NCBI GenBank assembly: GCA_026120185.1
Contig: JANUWF010002066.1
Span: forward strand, 124,001 to 188,000
DNA from: Voacanga thouarsii
Lineage: Eukaryota; Streptophyta; Magnoliopsida; Gentianales; Apocynaceae
Reading direction: 5' to 3'
Length of the DNA: 64,000 nt
In this document: one piece after another, positions 25,200-37,340 of the stretch
Position numbering within the stretch: position 1 is the first letter of the stretch
Layout: the number at the start of each line of letters is the position of its first letter
The notes under the pieces: generated by a model
Seen by the model: the letters and a program-made list of their open reading frames with translations, nothing else
The model's database searches: none
Told to the model about the DNA's origin: nothing
Program-made: the position numbers and the translations under genes

Positions 25200-25688
25200 T
25201 TATTTGGATCAAACTGGGCCGGACTAGCCGGTCAAATCGTGAACCGGTACTATCACTAGTTCGATCTATTGTTTTATACTATTTTTTTTTTCAAAACCCG
25301 TTATAAATTGTGTAAACCGTATTAAATTAATCGATTCGATACTAGTCCAATTAGTTTATTTTAAAAAATAAATTGAGTAAAATTTAAAATTGTGCGTTAT
25401 TAATAAACTAAAAATGATTACTTTTAATTTTGTAATTGTGACTTATTTGTTTTATTGGTAATTTATCATTTTATTATATTATATTAGTTATAAATTTGAA
25501 TATTTGCCTTTATGAACTTAAATTACACTATATCATTAATCAATTTTGTTCATTATAATAATTATATTTTAAATTTTTAAATTATAATATTATCAGTTCA
25601 ATTACGGTCTAATTACGATTAAATCATTAAACCGTGAACCAGTGAATTTTTCAACTCAATATCCAGTCCGATTCTGAAAACATTGTTT
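25200..25688 (-). mobile_element. MITE, second copy of the family at 31066-31568
   Basis: The reverse complement from 25688 starts CAATGTTTTCAGAATCGGAC and tracks the plus strand of the 31066-31568 element through its first 150 bases or so (ACCGTAATTGAACTG, TATTATAATTTAAA and similar blocks). At the other end is the GGCCGGACTAG motif that marks its far terminus. Left boundary and target duplication are not clear here. Confidence 0.6.
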
Positions 25689-25689
25689 G

Positions 25690-26890
25690 AGATACTTAGT
25701 TTGAGATATGAATATCCCATCTTTAATCTGTTTAATTTACAATCCAAAAAAGAATGTTAGCTTGCCAACTATGTGTTGGGATCCGAGGACTCCAAATCAT
25801 GGAAAACATCATCGGATTCTTTCATAGGATCTAAGTTAAATGACTAAATTAACTAAGGATTCAAAGTCATACATCAATATTATTAGCAACTACAGCTTCT
25901 AACTGTGAATATAACCAAAGTATCTTGTTCAACAACAATCATCAGATGAACAATCACCAGACGCTGCGACAGCGAACGCCATCTATAGCTTCACATGGTG
26001 AATAGGGTTCAAAAAACCAGGAGTGCTAGTATTTAGGGTTTCTTTAGGTTAGAACGTTTCTTGGGTTTCTGAAGAACAAAAAATGAGAGCTTCCAGACTC
26101 AATTGACTGCTAGATTTTAAAACCACACCTACGTCAGAGAGTCCACGTCTTAAGATATCTTATCATGTCTTTATATAAAAAAAAAATCAAACTAGATTGT
26201 TGCATATGCGATGCACGGGAGGAATATATTTATTTTTTAAAAATTATAAATATATTATGAAATTTAATTTTTGATGTATTTGATAGAAGGATTTAATGGT
26301 TACATATGTAATGGAATTTTTTTTCTTTTAGGATAGATTTTCAGAAAATAATGCTAAATTGCCAAAATACATAAATGAATGAACATTCTACAAAACCAAA
26401 CCCACATTTTAAAATTTAAGAAAGTATGTTTCAAATGGATCCTTTTTCAGCTATATGTTTTCTTCAATTTCCTTCAATATGAAGTATGGGTGTCATCAAC
26501 AATTACAGAGCAAAATTTCTATGAATTGTGAACACAAGTGCAAAAACTGAAAATTTTTCACTATAATTCCACCAAATAAAGTAGTTAGAGTGCCGAACAA
26601 AAGTCAAGAGGAAGTTGTGAGCACAAACTCCAATACCCATTGATTAGATTCCTTCAAAAGTATAAAATGTTTCTGAAAATTGATACTCTTAGAAGAGAAA
26701 ACCTTAAAAGACATGACAAAATTGTGATTCATAGATACTTTAAATAGAAAAGAAAAGAAAAACAAAAATTGCAGAAAAGAAAAATAGAAAAACTTAGTCA
26801 TCGCCCTAGGCTCCACTTTCCTCTCTCCCATCTCTCTACACATTTTCTCAAACACCTGTTGGAAATCTTGAAACCCAAACCTTCTCCTTC
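25690..26890. other. intergenic, nothing recognised
   Basis: AT-rich DNA. The minus-strand ORF at 26604-26975 is largely the antisense of the OSTC-like pseudogene and its leader. Confidence 0.55.
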
Positions 26891-26893
26891 TCC

Positions 26894-27230
26894 ATGGATG
26901 CTTCAGACTCTGCTTCATCCATGGACCCAATCTTCCACGTCCTCCGCATCCTTCTGTACTCCTTTCTCCGCCCACCTCGTCTCCGTCTCAAGCTTCCCTC
27001 TTTCACCCTTCCCTCCGCAATGACAGTCTACGCCGTCATTCTTCTCACATACTTCCTGATCGTATCAGGCACAGTCTACGATGTTATTGTGGAGCCTCTC
27101 GGCATCGGATCCACTTAGGATAGGTTCACCGGTTCTGTACAACCCGTCTTTTTCCTTCCTAGTCGGGTCAATGGGCAGTACATTATTGAGGGTCTTTCTT
27201 CTGGGTTCATGTTCGTGCTTGGTGGCATAG
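26894..27230 (+). pseudogene. OSTC-like (oligosaccharyltransferase complex subunit) gene, 5' part, broken
   Basis: OSTC is a small multi-membrane-span ER protein associated with the N-glycosylation oligosaccharyltransferase. From ATG 26894 the translation has M-D-P-I-F-H-V-L-R-I, then F-L-R-P-P-R-L-R-L-K-L-P-S-F, a first membrane segment (A-V-I-L-L-T-Y-F-L-I-V-S-G) and D-V-I-V-E-P-L-G-I-G-S-T. An in-frame TAG at 27116-27118 falls where I would expect glutamine. After it the same frame resumes D-R-F-T-G-S-V, then V-N-G-Q-Y-I-I-E-G and [10 protein letters not shown]. Similarity stops near 27225, and I find no later exon for the C-terminal membrane segment in the next kilobase. The point where similarity ends may be an old exon border with a GT-to-GC donor change. 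It is either a truncated gene copy or a decayed locus. Confidence 0.8.
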
Positions 27231-27351
27231 TTACAGCATTTGAATCCAAATATTCTTTTTTTTTTTTTGCATATGGTAGAAGATTCTTTAACTTTAAAAT
27301 CTCCCTATATTAAATCAAGACAAAGGGGGGAAAAACTATTTAATCACATAC

Positions 27352-27483
27352 CTCATACTTTATAGCAGAGTCATGCTCAACAGCCACGTGAGAAGATTTG
27401 GTTATAAACGGTGTAACACATGAATGATGCCACATAATTGACATAGTCAAAGTTGTTGACCAGGCAACTGCCGGCGTTCTCAT
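27352..27483 (-). other. possible orphan exon with ATG and strong splice donor
   Basis: A 44-codon minus-strand frame starts with ATG at 27483 and ends at K-Y-E|GTATGTG, a strong plant-type donor. The length is a multiple of three. I recognise no family and found no matching downstream exon before the OSTC-like pseudogene. It could be a remnant of a disrupted gene or chance. Confidence 0.25.
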
Positions 27484-27906
27484 TTTCTCCTTCTTTTAAG
27501 TGTAGCAAACTCAGATTAGACTCTTTAGTTTCAAAACAACGCAGTTACACAAGAGATCAAGATTCACAAATTGCCAAAAAGATGAAACTTCCAAATGAAA
27601 CGACTGGTATGTATTGAAATGTAAGACCATAGTGCATTAACTTTATCTTGCCATCCACCAATTACATTATATACATAATGCTAGACTATTTCCCCAACTT
27701 TCCTCTATTTCATCAAAATTTTCAAAATCTAAATAGTGATCAACATAGTAGAACATCCCTGAAAGCTATTTTCTTTAAGCATTAACAGAAGCAAGTTACA
27801 GGCATCATTGACTTATTTTTTCGCTTTTAACAGAATGAGAAAAACATGCAGAAAATTGAAATGAATAGCTCCACTGTAAATGCAATCAATTGCAATAAGA
27901 ATTATC

Positions 27907-28100
27907 AAACTGGGAAACAAAATGAAAGAAAGCACCATGTATTGTGTAGAAAACATACCTTAACGGGCAAGAGATATAAAAGGTTACCTCTGGTGGCAAT
28001 GGTAAACTAGGAAACAAAAGGAAAGAAAGCACCATGCATTGTGTAGAAAACATACCTTAACGGGTAAGAGACATGAAAGGTTACCTCTGGTGGCAATGGT
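27907..28100. repeat. 97-bp tandem duplication
   Basis: Two head-to-tail 97-bp units (27907-28003 and 28004-28100) differ at only a few bases. Each unit contains, on the minus strand, the donor-like strings AAG|GTATG and GAG|GTAAC. Confidence 0.9.
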
Positions 28101-28327
28101 AGATGTAACTTTGATTACGTCTATCTTATATGAATTCACTCTGATTACTTCCATGTTATCTGAATTCATTGAATTTTAATTACGTCTATCTAATTCAGAT
28201 AACCCTAATATTAAAAAAAAAACCCTTAAAATTTCTTCACCAAGGAAAAAAACACACTCTAAAACAATGTCACGTGTCAATGCAAGGATATGCCAGGTGT
28301 TGTAATAGGAGGCTTCCACGGTTCCTA

Positions 28328-29558
<1,231 letters not shown>

Positions 29559-30054
29559 CCACGCCCATCTCAAACTCTATTTAAATGAGTTCAACGAAGT
29601 CTTTTGACATATGCCTTGATGTTGAACTAAATACAATATCATCAACATAGATAAGGTTAGCTCTCAATTTCTTGACAAATATTGTCTTGTCGACTCCCCC
29701 TCACTCATAGCCATACTTTAATAGATAATTTGTTAATCTTTTATACCAGGCTCTCGGTGCTTTATTCAAACCATAGAGAGCTTTATTTAACTTGTATACA
29801 TGATCTGAGAACTCAGGATTGACAAATCCTTTAAATTGTTAAACATATGCTTCTTTCTATAAGAACCTATTTAAGAAAGCACTCTTCACATCCATTTGTT
29901 GAAGTGTGAAATTATTGGCACAAGCAACTGCAAGTAGTAATGTAACAAATTCCATCATTGCTACGGGAGCAAAAATTTCGTCTAAGTCAATACCTTCAAC
30001 CTGTTTATAGCCTTGTGCAACTAACCTTGCCATATTTTTGGTAATGTCACTAAG
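29559..30054 (-). pseudogene. copia reverse transcriptase fragment
   Basis: The minus strand encodes A-R-L-V-A-Q-G-Y-K-Q-V-E-G, then D-E-I-F-A-P-V-A, Q-M-D-V-K-S-A-F and the catalytic Y-V-D-D-I box near 29650. These are signatures of Ty1/copia reverse transcriptase. At least two in-frame stops are present. Confidence 0.88.
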
Positions 30055-31769
30055 TGATAACCAATTTGGAGTACTAGCAAGTGTACTAGATCTCGTTTAT
30101 AGTAACAAGACCATCCCACAGAGATTAAAAATTAAAATTCTTCCAATGAAATTAATTCTAACTTGAATTAAAAGAAAACAAAGATTCCAATGATTGTTAT
30201 TTATAAGAATTAAATTGAAATAATTAAACTAGCACATTCTTTGGGTAAATATTATAATGAGAGGATCCAAGGCACATAAATTCACTAGATTAACTGTTAT
30301 ATTATAAAAGCGACGTGTTATTCTAGAATGTACTTTGTTAGTCAATCAATGTCCAAAGTTAACCAATATCCTTTTTCAAGGTATATGAATTATATTTCTC
30401 CAAATAACCCAACTATATTTCTATGTTGAATTCAATTCAAATGAACGCATTCACGAACATGACATTCTAACGATCACACAAACCATGCAAATATATTTAT
30501 ATTTCGCATGTAATCTATAGTCTGATTACTTGTCCTAATAAACTAAGTCATATTTCAAATTTTCCTAGTCAATGATAAATCAATATGAATGGTGATTAGG
30601 CATTCAATTGCTCTAAGTACAATAATCAGACAAAGACTTAGTAACACCTTTCAATTAACGGAATCAAAAGATAATATAACAATCAATACTAGCTACATCA
30701 CGACCTTAGAATAATAAATTAATGCATAATTGAAGAGAAATTCAAGAACAAATTAAAAGAGAATATATGAGAAAACATCACAGTGTCCTAATAATATCTC
30801 CAACTTTGTCCACGAATACCCTCCAATACGCGTCCAACACTGGAAAGCCCTCTCAAAATTACAACAAAAAATCCCCAGAAGATAATACATAAATCTAATG
30901 TAAAGGAAAAGAACAAAAGTTGTCTTTGGTTGATGAACTCCCTTCAAAAACTCTTCTACTTCGGGTTTTATACTTTTTGCCTCATCGAACCGGACTGAAA
31001 CCCTTGCTGGAATCCGTTGGAGAGTTCAATCCGGCCCCCGATTGATGAATCCGACCCATGAATGCAATGTTTTCAGAACCGGACCAGTCATCGAATCAAA
31101 AAATTATTGGTTCACGATTTAATGGTCCAATCGTAATTAGACCATAATTGAACTGTAATTGAATCAGTAATATTATAATTTAAAATTTAAAAATATAATT
31201 ATTTTTTTTAAAATTGGTCAATAATATAGTGTAATTTAAGTTTATAAAGATATAAACATTCAAATCCATGATTAAAAATAGTTATTTCTAGTTTATAACT
31301 AAAAATCTAACACATTAAAGTAGTTTATTGAATTATATAATTTAATTTATCCCTAAAAATTATAAAATTTGACTCAATTTTTTTTTTTAATTAAGTGATC
31401 GGTTCAATGTTAGATTGACTGGTTCACCGGTTGGACCGATTGGTCTAACACGATTTGAAAGAACCAGCACGGTTTTGGGAGAAACCAACTGGAATGATGG
31501 GACCGGACCGACAGAGGTACCGGTCCACGGTCGGACCGTCTGGTCTAGTCCGGTCTCAAAAACCATGCATGAATGCACTCTCCTAATAATGTGAACTTTT
31601 GTGATTCACTCTTTAACCCATCAACTTTTACATTTTGCATTCAAGTCCCTAGAAACACCAAATAAACATGAAAGAGAGTAATTTTCCAAATAAAGCTCAT
31701 ATTGTATTAAATTATAACATAATTTATCTAAAAATCACTCAATATATTTAATGTAATATCACTACGTCA
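30055..31769 (-). repeat. 3' LTR of the gypsy element, enlarged by a MITE
   Basis: Direct-repeat partner of 41881-43087. It is about 508 bp longer because of the insertion at 31066-31568; otherwise the two are collinear from TGATAACC to TCACTACGTCA. Confidence 0.93.
31066..31568. mobile_element. hAT-type MITE in the gypsy 3' LTR, TSD ATGAATGC
   Basis: The 503-bp insertion is proven by comparison with the other LTR, which lacks it. Perfect 8-bp duplications ATGAATGC lie at 31058-31065 and 31569-31576. The termini, AATGTTTTCAGAACCGGAC and (reverse complemented) GCATGGTTTTTGAGACCGGAC, are imperfect inverted repeats. No ORF of its own. The minus-strand frame 31387-31578 is rich in GGACCG-type repeats and not a gene. 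Confidence 0.88.
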
Positions 31770-31790
31770 AACTCCCCCACACTTAAAAGT
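31770..31790 (-). other. polypurine tract of the gypsy element
   Basis: On the minus strand AAGTGTGGGGGAGTT ends next to the 3' LTR start at 31769. This is the purine-rich plus-strand primer expected there. Confidence 0.8.
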
Positions 31791-34076
31791 TTGCTAGTCC
31801 TCAAGCAAAAAGCAAGTTCCAACCAAAATGTCGTCACACAAAGGCTTCAAGATCATATCTCAAATGCTTCCCCTGTTTATGCCAATAAAACAAATGCTCA
31901 AGTACTCCTCATAACAAATGCAAGACTTGTGTTAGTGAAGTATTACCCAGTAGTGCAAAACAAATGCTCAACAATATTCTCAAGTCATTTAAATAGTAGA
32001 ATTCAAATAAAATACGCATTCTATAGGCTCACTCTTCATACTATCTATTTATTAATTGAGGCATATCATAATTCCACTTAAATTAGGTAGGACTTTGACG
32101 CTTGTAATATAAGACTAGGGAGTTAGCTAATAATCGAAAGATATAAGAGAACAAAATACAAAGAAAAGAGAGCTTGCAAGAAAAAGGTGATAGCTAAACA
32201 TATCAAAGACTCCAATCCTTTGCTTGCCCCAGTACATACCAACATCCAATGTCCAAATTTGCATACCATGATCAAAATGCATGCTGAGCAATCTTTGTAT
32301 CCTCACCATTACAATTGTTGCAACAAACCTCAACACTGTGAAAATCTAGTACCAATACGGGTCTGACAACCATCCTAGATCAACAACTGTGCTCTTCTTC
32401 TTGTGTTTTCTTTTTTTTTTCAGCATTTTTTTCTTTCTTTTCAACACTTACTCAAGGTTCACTGGTTGCTGTGTTCTTGACACTAGTACCACCTGTAGCA
32501 TTTAAGTTTAGCCCCAAAAATGATAAGAATCACAGAAACAAAAGGGTATCAACCAAATCTCAAAATAATACTGTGGAAACAAATCACGGTACTCCCTCGA
32601 GATCTTTCTACTTAAAGCTGTAATGTTTCTTCACAAACTTGTACTATTATCCTAATGAGCAATAAAAGAATGGGAGCATAAATCAAGCCCTCACAAAGAG
32701 ATAATTGGTCAACATATTCACTAGTTCATGAACGAATTGGATACATTTAGGCACAAAAAAGGACACTAGGAATAATTCACAAGGTAAGTTTGAAAAACTC
32801 AAACTTGCCAAAGAAGGTCTGTGACCGTCGTTTTTAAGCAAAATCATGAATGATTTCTTATTTCGCCTCGAAAGGTATTAAAGTAACTTCTAGAAGGATC
32901 AATAGGAATTTTCAAGAAAATTTGACTTAAGAATAATGTAAAGCATTTGCAACGTACTACAATGGTCTATGGTGCTAAAAAAGAGTCATGCGTAAGTTAC
33001 AAGGAGTATAGAACACATAATTTATCAACACAAACTAGGGACATATACCTATAAGATCTTGAATCCATTCAAAAACATTGTAGGAGAAGGCAAAGGGTAA
33101 AGTGGACTAATGCATGCATCATCCTTTCAAAAGATAACTCCAAAATCACCAAACAAGTAAAGCATGTAATGCCTTCCCCACACTTAAGGCTAGTAATGTC
33201 CTCAATGATAGCATCAAAAGTACAAGTACCACTATTCTCATCAGTGTCTGAATATGAGTGCAAAGTATACTCCACAATAACATTTTTAAATGCAGGAAAT
33301 GTGTTTTTTTTTTCTCAAAATAAAATTAACAATATCAAATAATGTCAAGAATATCCAATGGAGAGAATGCACCTATATTTGACAAAATATGAGAAGGACA
33401 GTCATATTAGAAGGACAAACACAATTGCAATTAGTGGGCTCACATTGTGCACCCACAATTTTGAAGAAAAATCTATGCCGAGACTGCGCCTGATCTGATG
33501 GAGGAAACTAGATAGTTGTCTTAAATATCCCTTGAATTCAGCGCCTGAGGAGATGCTAACGAGCTGATTCCCATGCTGGATTAGATGAGATCCGACGCCG
33601 AAAAATTTTTGTTCGCACTTGGGATCAAGAAGTTAGTTGATCCCAAACCGGTTTGAAGGCGCGAAGGCAATTTGCACCTGATTCATTAGAATCAGGCACT
33701 AGAAATTATCTGTCTGTGTCGACTTGGGCATACTCATAGAGTCCAGCGCCGGTTTCCGTTCGGTCAGGCGCTGAAAATTCTCTAATGTGGAATCCTCGCT
33801 GGCCCTGATTTCAGTTGCACTCGCTCACCTATATCAGCCCCGATTTATGTGCGCGAAGGGAACACTAAAGTGAATCAAGAGAAAAGAAATAAGAATAAAA
33901 ACGAGGAGAATAAATAAATTCTAGTATGAAAAAATGCAGAAGAAAAAGTAAATTACAAAAGTGGCTGCTAACGTGTAGTCACAAACATGCACAAGAGTGC
34001 ATACCAAGAAAGTATTACCTTTCCTATGGAGTAGCGTCATCCACTTTTTATTTAAAGATGCCTTTTCGATGCCTTG
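31791..34076 (-). other. gypsy 3' region without recognisable coding
   Basis: About 2.3 kb between the integrase remnant and the polypurine tract. Athila/Tat-type elements often have a long noncoding or env-like stretch here. I see no membrane-protein ORF. A second CCCCACACTTAA motif at about 33178 repeats the polypurine-tract surroundings. Confidence 0.6.
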
Positions 34077-34289
34077 TTAATGGGATGATTGAAAATTGTA
34101 ACTCACTTTATCACGATCAAAATCTTCACCAACATAGTGTTCTTTATCATGATGTCGTTTGGTTCTTTCCTTGTAGAGACGGGTATTCTCATAGGCTTCC
34201 ATGTGAAGTTTCCCTAGCTCCTCATATTTATCCCATTTATAAGAAGGATCAGGAGGTCTTGCCTCCAGGTACATTACACATTTTTTCAT
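34077..34289 (-). pseudogene. gypsy integrase C-terminal fragment
   Basis: The frame contains a segment E-E-L-G-K-L-H-M-E-A-Y-E-N-T-R-L-Y-K-E followed by R-H-H-D-K. It matches the linker after the integrase core in plant Athila/Tat elements (L-E-E-L-R-x-x-A-Y-E-N-A-x-x-Y-K-E-K-T-K-x-x-H-D). The core with the D,D-35-E residues is absent. Confidence 0.75.
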
Positions 34290-34337
34290 AGTTTTATTCG
34301 CCTCTACTTTCTTGCTACTTTATTGCAAACAAAAAAT

Positions 34338-34787
34338 TCAAAAGATCATTGAGGTGTTTTCCTTTACACTTTCTTGAACAGTAGAAGAAACAAAATCAAT
34401 GAAATAAGAAGAATTACTTTCTGTAAGATATTTCGTAGCCTTATGAACATCAAAAGTGACTTCTTCCTCATAAACTTTAAGGATGACATTACCTTGTTGA
34501 ACATCTATCCAGGTTCGACCTGTAGCTAGAAAAAGTCTTCCTAAGATAAGAGGTATCTCTCTATCTTCTTCCATATCCACAACAATAAAGTCAATAGGAA
34601 ATATAAATTTATCCACTTTCTCCAATACATTTTCATTTATACCCCACGGATAAATTATAGTCCTATCTGCAAGTTGCAAGACCATGTTAGTTGGTTTAAC
34701 CTTATCAAGACCTAGTTTTTTTAAGATAGATAAAGGCATTAAGTTTATACTTGTACCTAAATCACACAATGATTTATTAAATTGCAA
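34338..34787 (-). pseudogene. gypsy aspartic protease
   Basis: A 149-codon open frame with L-C-D-L-G-T-S-I-N-L-M-P near residue 8, the active-site region of Athila/Tat retropepsins (D-L-G-A-S-I-N-L-M-P type). It is followed by I-P-L-I-L-G-R-L-F-L-A-T-G, the second conserved box. The domain itself looks intact, but the pol gene after it is deleted. Confidence 0.85.
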
Positions 34788-34955
34788 CTACCCAATAATA
34801 CAAGGAATAATAAAACTCTATGGATCTTTCATTTTCTGAGGCATCTTCCTTTGTAGAACAACAGAGCACTCTTCAGTTAATATCACCGTTTCATGATTGT
34901 CGAGCTTGCGCTTGTGAGTTAGGATGTCCTTCAAGAACTTGGCATACCTTAGCAT

Positions 34956-35204
34956 CTACTCTAATGCTTCTGCAAAATGAACGTTAATATACAATTTCTT
35001 AAAAATTTCAAGAAACTTAGAGAATTGATTTTCTACATTTTGGTTTTTTAGTTTTTGAGGAAATAGAGTTGGAGGAACATAAGGTCTAGGAGGTATATAA
35101 GGTTTAGAGTCTCCCTCTTTAGAATCATCCTCCTCCGATATGTTCACTGATTCCCTTGCCTTACTTTTCTTTTGTCTTTTCCACTTCTTGAAGTCATTTT
35201 CCAC
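34956..35204 (-). pseudogene. gypsy gag-protease linker
   Basis: An 82-codon frame ending F-S-K-F-L-E-I-F-K-K-L-Y-I-N-V-H-F-A-E-A-L-E. This conserved segment lies just upstream of the protease in plant Athila/Tat elements. Its start is Lys/Ser-rich, with a P-P-R-P-Y-V-P-P-T proline patch. Confidence 0.75.
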
Positions 35205-37340
35205 TATGAAGAGTCACAACATAGAGCTGTTCTCTTGGATTTTGCTCTGTGTCACTAAGCAGTTTTTCTTAAACTTTCTCCTTTATTGCATCTATAAATT
35301 GACCTATTTGAACTTCCAAATTATGGATGGAAGCTTGATTGGTCTTAGCAACTTGATCAATCTTTACCTCTAGCTTGGACAGATATTGCATGATAGCCTC
35401 CTCAAACTGTAGCTTCTTTTCTGGAGTAGGGGATGGTTGTTATGGAGAATGCGTTTGTGTCTACTGCAAAGGTACCCTATGCTACTAGAATCTAGTAGGT
35501 GCTCATTACCTTTGCGTATTCTAATCTCTCTAGGCAAAGTTTGGGTGGTTCCTCAATCTTGAATTATACGTGTTCGAAAATGGATCATTCCTCTGGGATG
35601 GTCCTGGCTTTTGAGCTCCCATGTAATTTTCTTCTTCTAGTATAGAAAGGTAGCCTCCTACATTCTTACAAAATTAGTAGTATGACATTGCATTCCACAC
35701 ATTGCACATACCTCTCTATTGCTATTGCCATCTCGATGTTAGGATGTATACCCTCTTAGACTAGGTTTCTGATGTAAAAATCGAATATTTTAATAAAAAA
35801 AATTATTTTCAAAAATTATTTGTGAATTTACAATTTTATTTGTGCACAATTACGTTTGGAAAAGACCCATTGTGTTTAAGTAAGTGGTCCATGTGAATAG
35901 AGATCTTTCACAGTAAGGTATAGATCACGAGTTACTTAGCACATAAAATTTTGTTTTTAACCAATTGATGAGAATGAGAATCTTATCATATTTAGGTTAT
36001 TATGTTGTGAATTCTAAATGGGGAATGGCTTACCTTTAGCCAATGAATAGTTCACTCACTTCATGACATTAGCATATTTCGAATACGTAAAACAAGGCCT
36101 ATAGTAGTGGTTTCTAAAAGTATTATATGGTACAAATCTAAACTACTACCGCTACAATGTGGACTAGTACTCTACGACTTGAGTATGAGTTAGTGGTCTA
36201 ACGAAACTGGAAGCGTATACTTTGATATGTTATAGTTGAGGTTCTATCGTAGGGCCAATATACTTGCATGTTGGATATGTGTGACTAGTTAGTTAAGACA
36301 AACTTGTACAAGATATTTTCTATACTATATCGCCCCTTGTGATTGTCTGAATGATCTAAATACCCAGGGCCCTGGGAAACATGACTTGGATGTTTGCTTT
36401 AGGGTAGCTCCCTTGGAAAGCGAAAACAATCCAGGAAGTCGTGGATCATTGAACTAGAGGCCTAAAGATGGTAGATGTCATTTAGAGAGGTGTTAGTACA
36501 CTTCTTCCTCTCTAAATGTACTGGCGATGTATAGAGGGGTATTTTAATTATTACATCTGTAGGTCGGAGACTTTGCTAATGCAGCACTGTCCTTGGGATC
36601 AATATTTCCTTATGGTAATATTAGAAAATATTTAAAATGTAAAATACAGCTATTTATATGGTAAGGGTATTTTGGTTATTTTAGTAGCCAAGGCGGTGTG
36701 TCTTTTGGTCCCCAATATAGACTGTGAGTCCTAATTAAATACGGGCTAAGGAATTGATCTTAAATTAAATGAAATTTATTTTATTTAAGTAGCCTGATTT
36801 AATTATTGGGCTAGAATAAAATAAAAATCCATGGAAAGAGAATTAATTAAATTAGTTTAGTGGGTTAATTAATTATTTAGGACTTTGGTCCAATTTGAAT
36901 AATTAGGGATTAACCTGAGACTAAACTGATTTAGGCTTATTTAATTGGATTAGTTTCTTTAGGTTGAAAATTTAATTATTTGTCGGGCCATTAAGTTGGT
37001 TCTAACTAGAATAATTAATTAAGCCCAATAGGTTAAACCAAGAGTCCAATAGCCCAGTCCAGTTTAGCCTAGGGTTTTTTAATTAGGTTAAATAGGAGGA
37101 TTGGAAACAACGTAGTTGTAATCAGACACACAACAGAGACGGTTTCTTCTCTGTAGAAGCTAGGCGTCTCTCTCTCTCTCTCTCTCCAGGAAAATTCCCT
37201 AACCTATTAGTTGTTTACCAAACGGAAGTTAGGCAGGCCATATATTGGAAGACCAAGAATTATGCATTCATATACATGCAAAGGTAGAGTAGGAGGCTTG
37301 CAAGAATCGCACCAGAGGCTTCTATTAGCACACCTACCGC

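Noticed and set aside
26604..26975. 123-codon minus-strand ORF
   Set aside because: It is largely antisense to the OSTC-like coding sequence and its leader, with a poly-Phe tail from an A-rich tract.
33926..34291. 121-codon plus-strand ORF
   Set aside because: Antisense shadow of the integrase remnant on the minus strand of the gypsy element.
34338..34787. Plant pararetrovirus protease as an alternative for the aspartic protease
   Set aside because: Flanking LTRs, tRNA-Asp primer site, polypurine tract and 5-bp target duplication show a gypsy LTR retrotransposon; no movement-protein or other viral genes are present.
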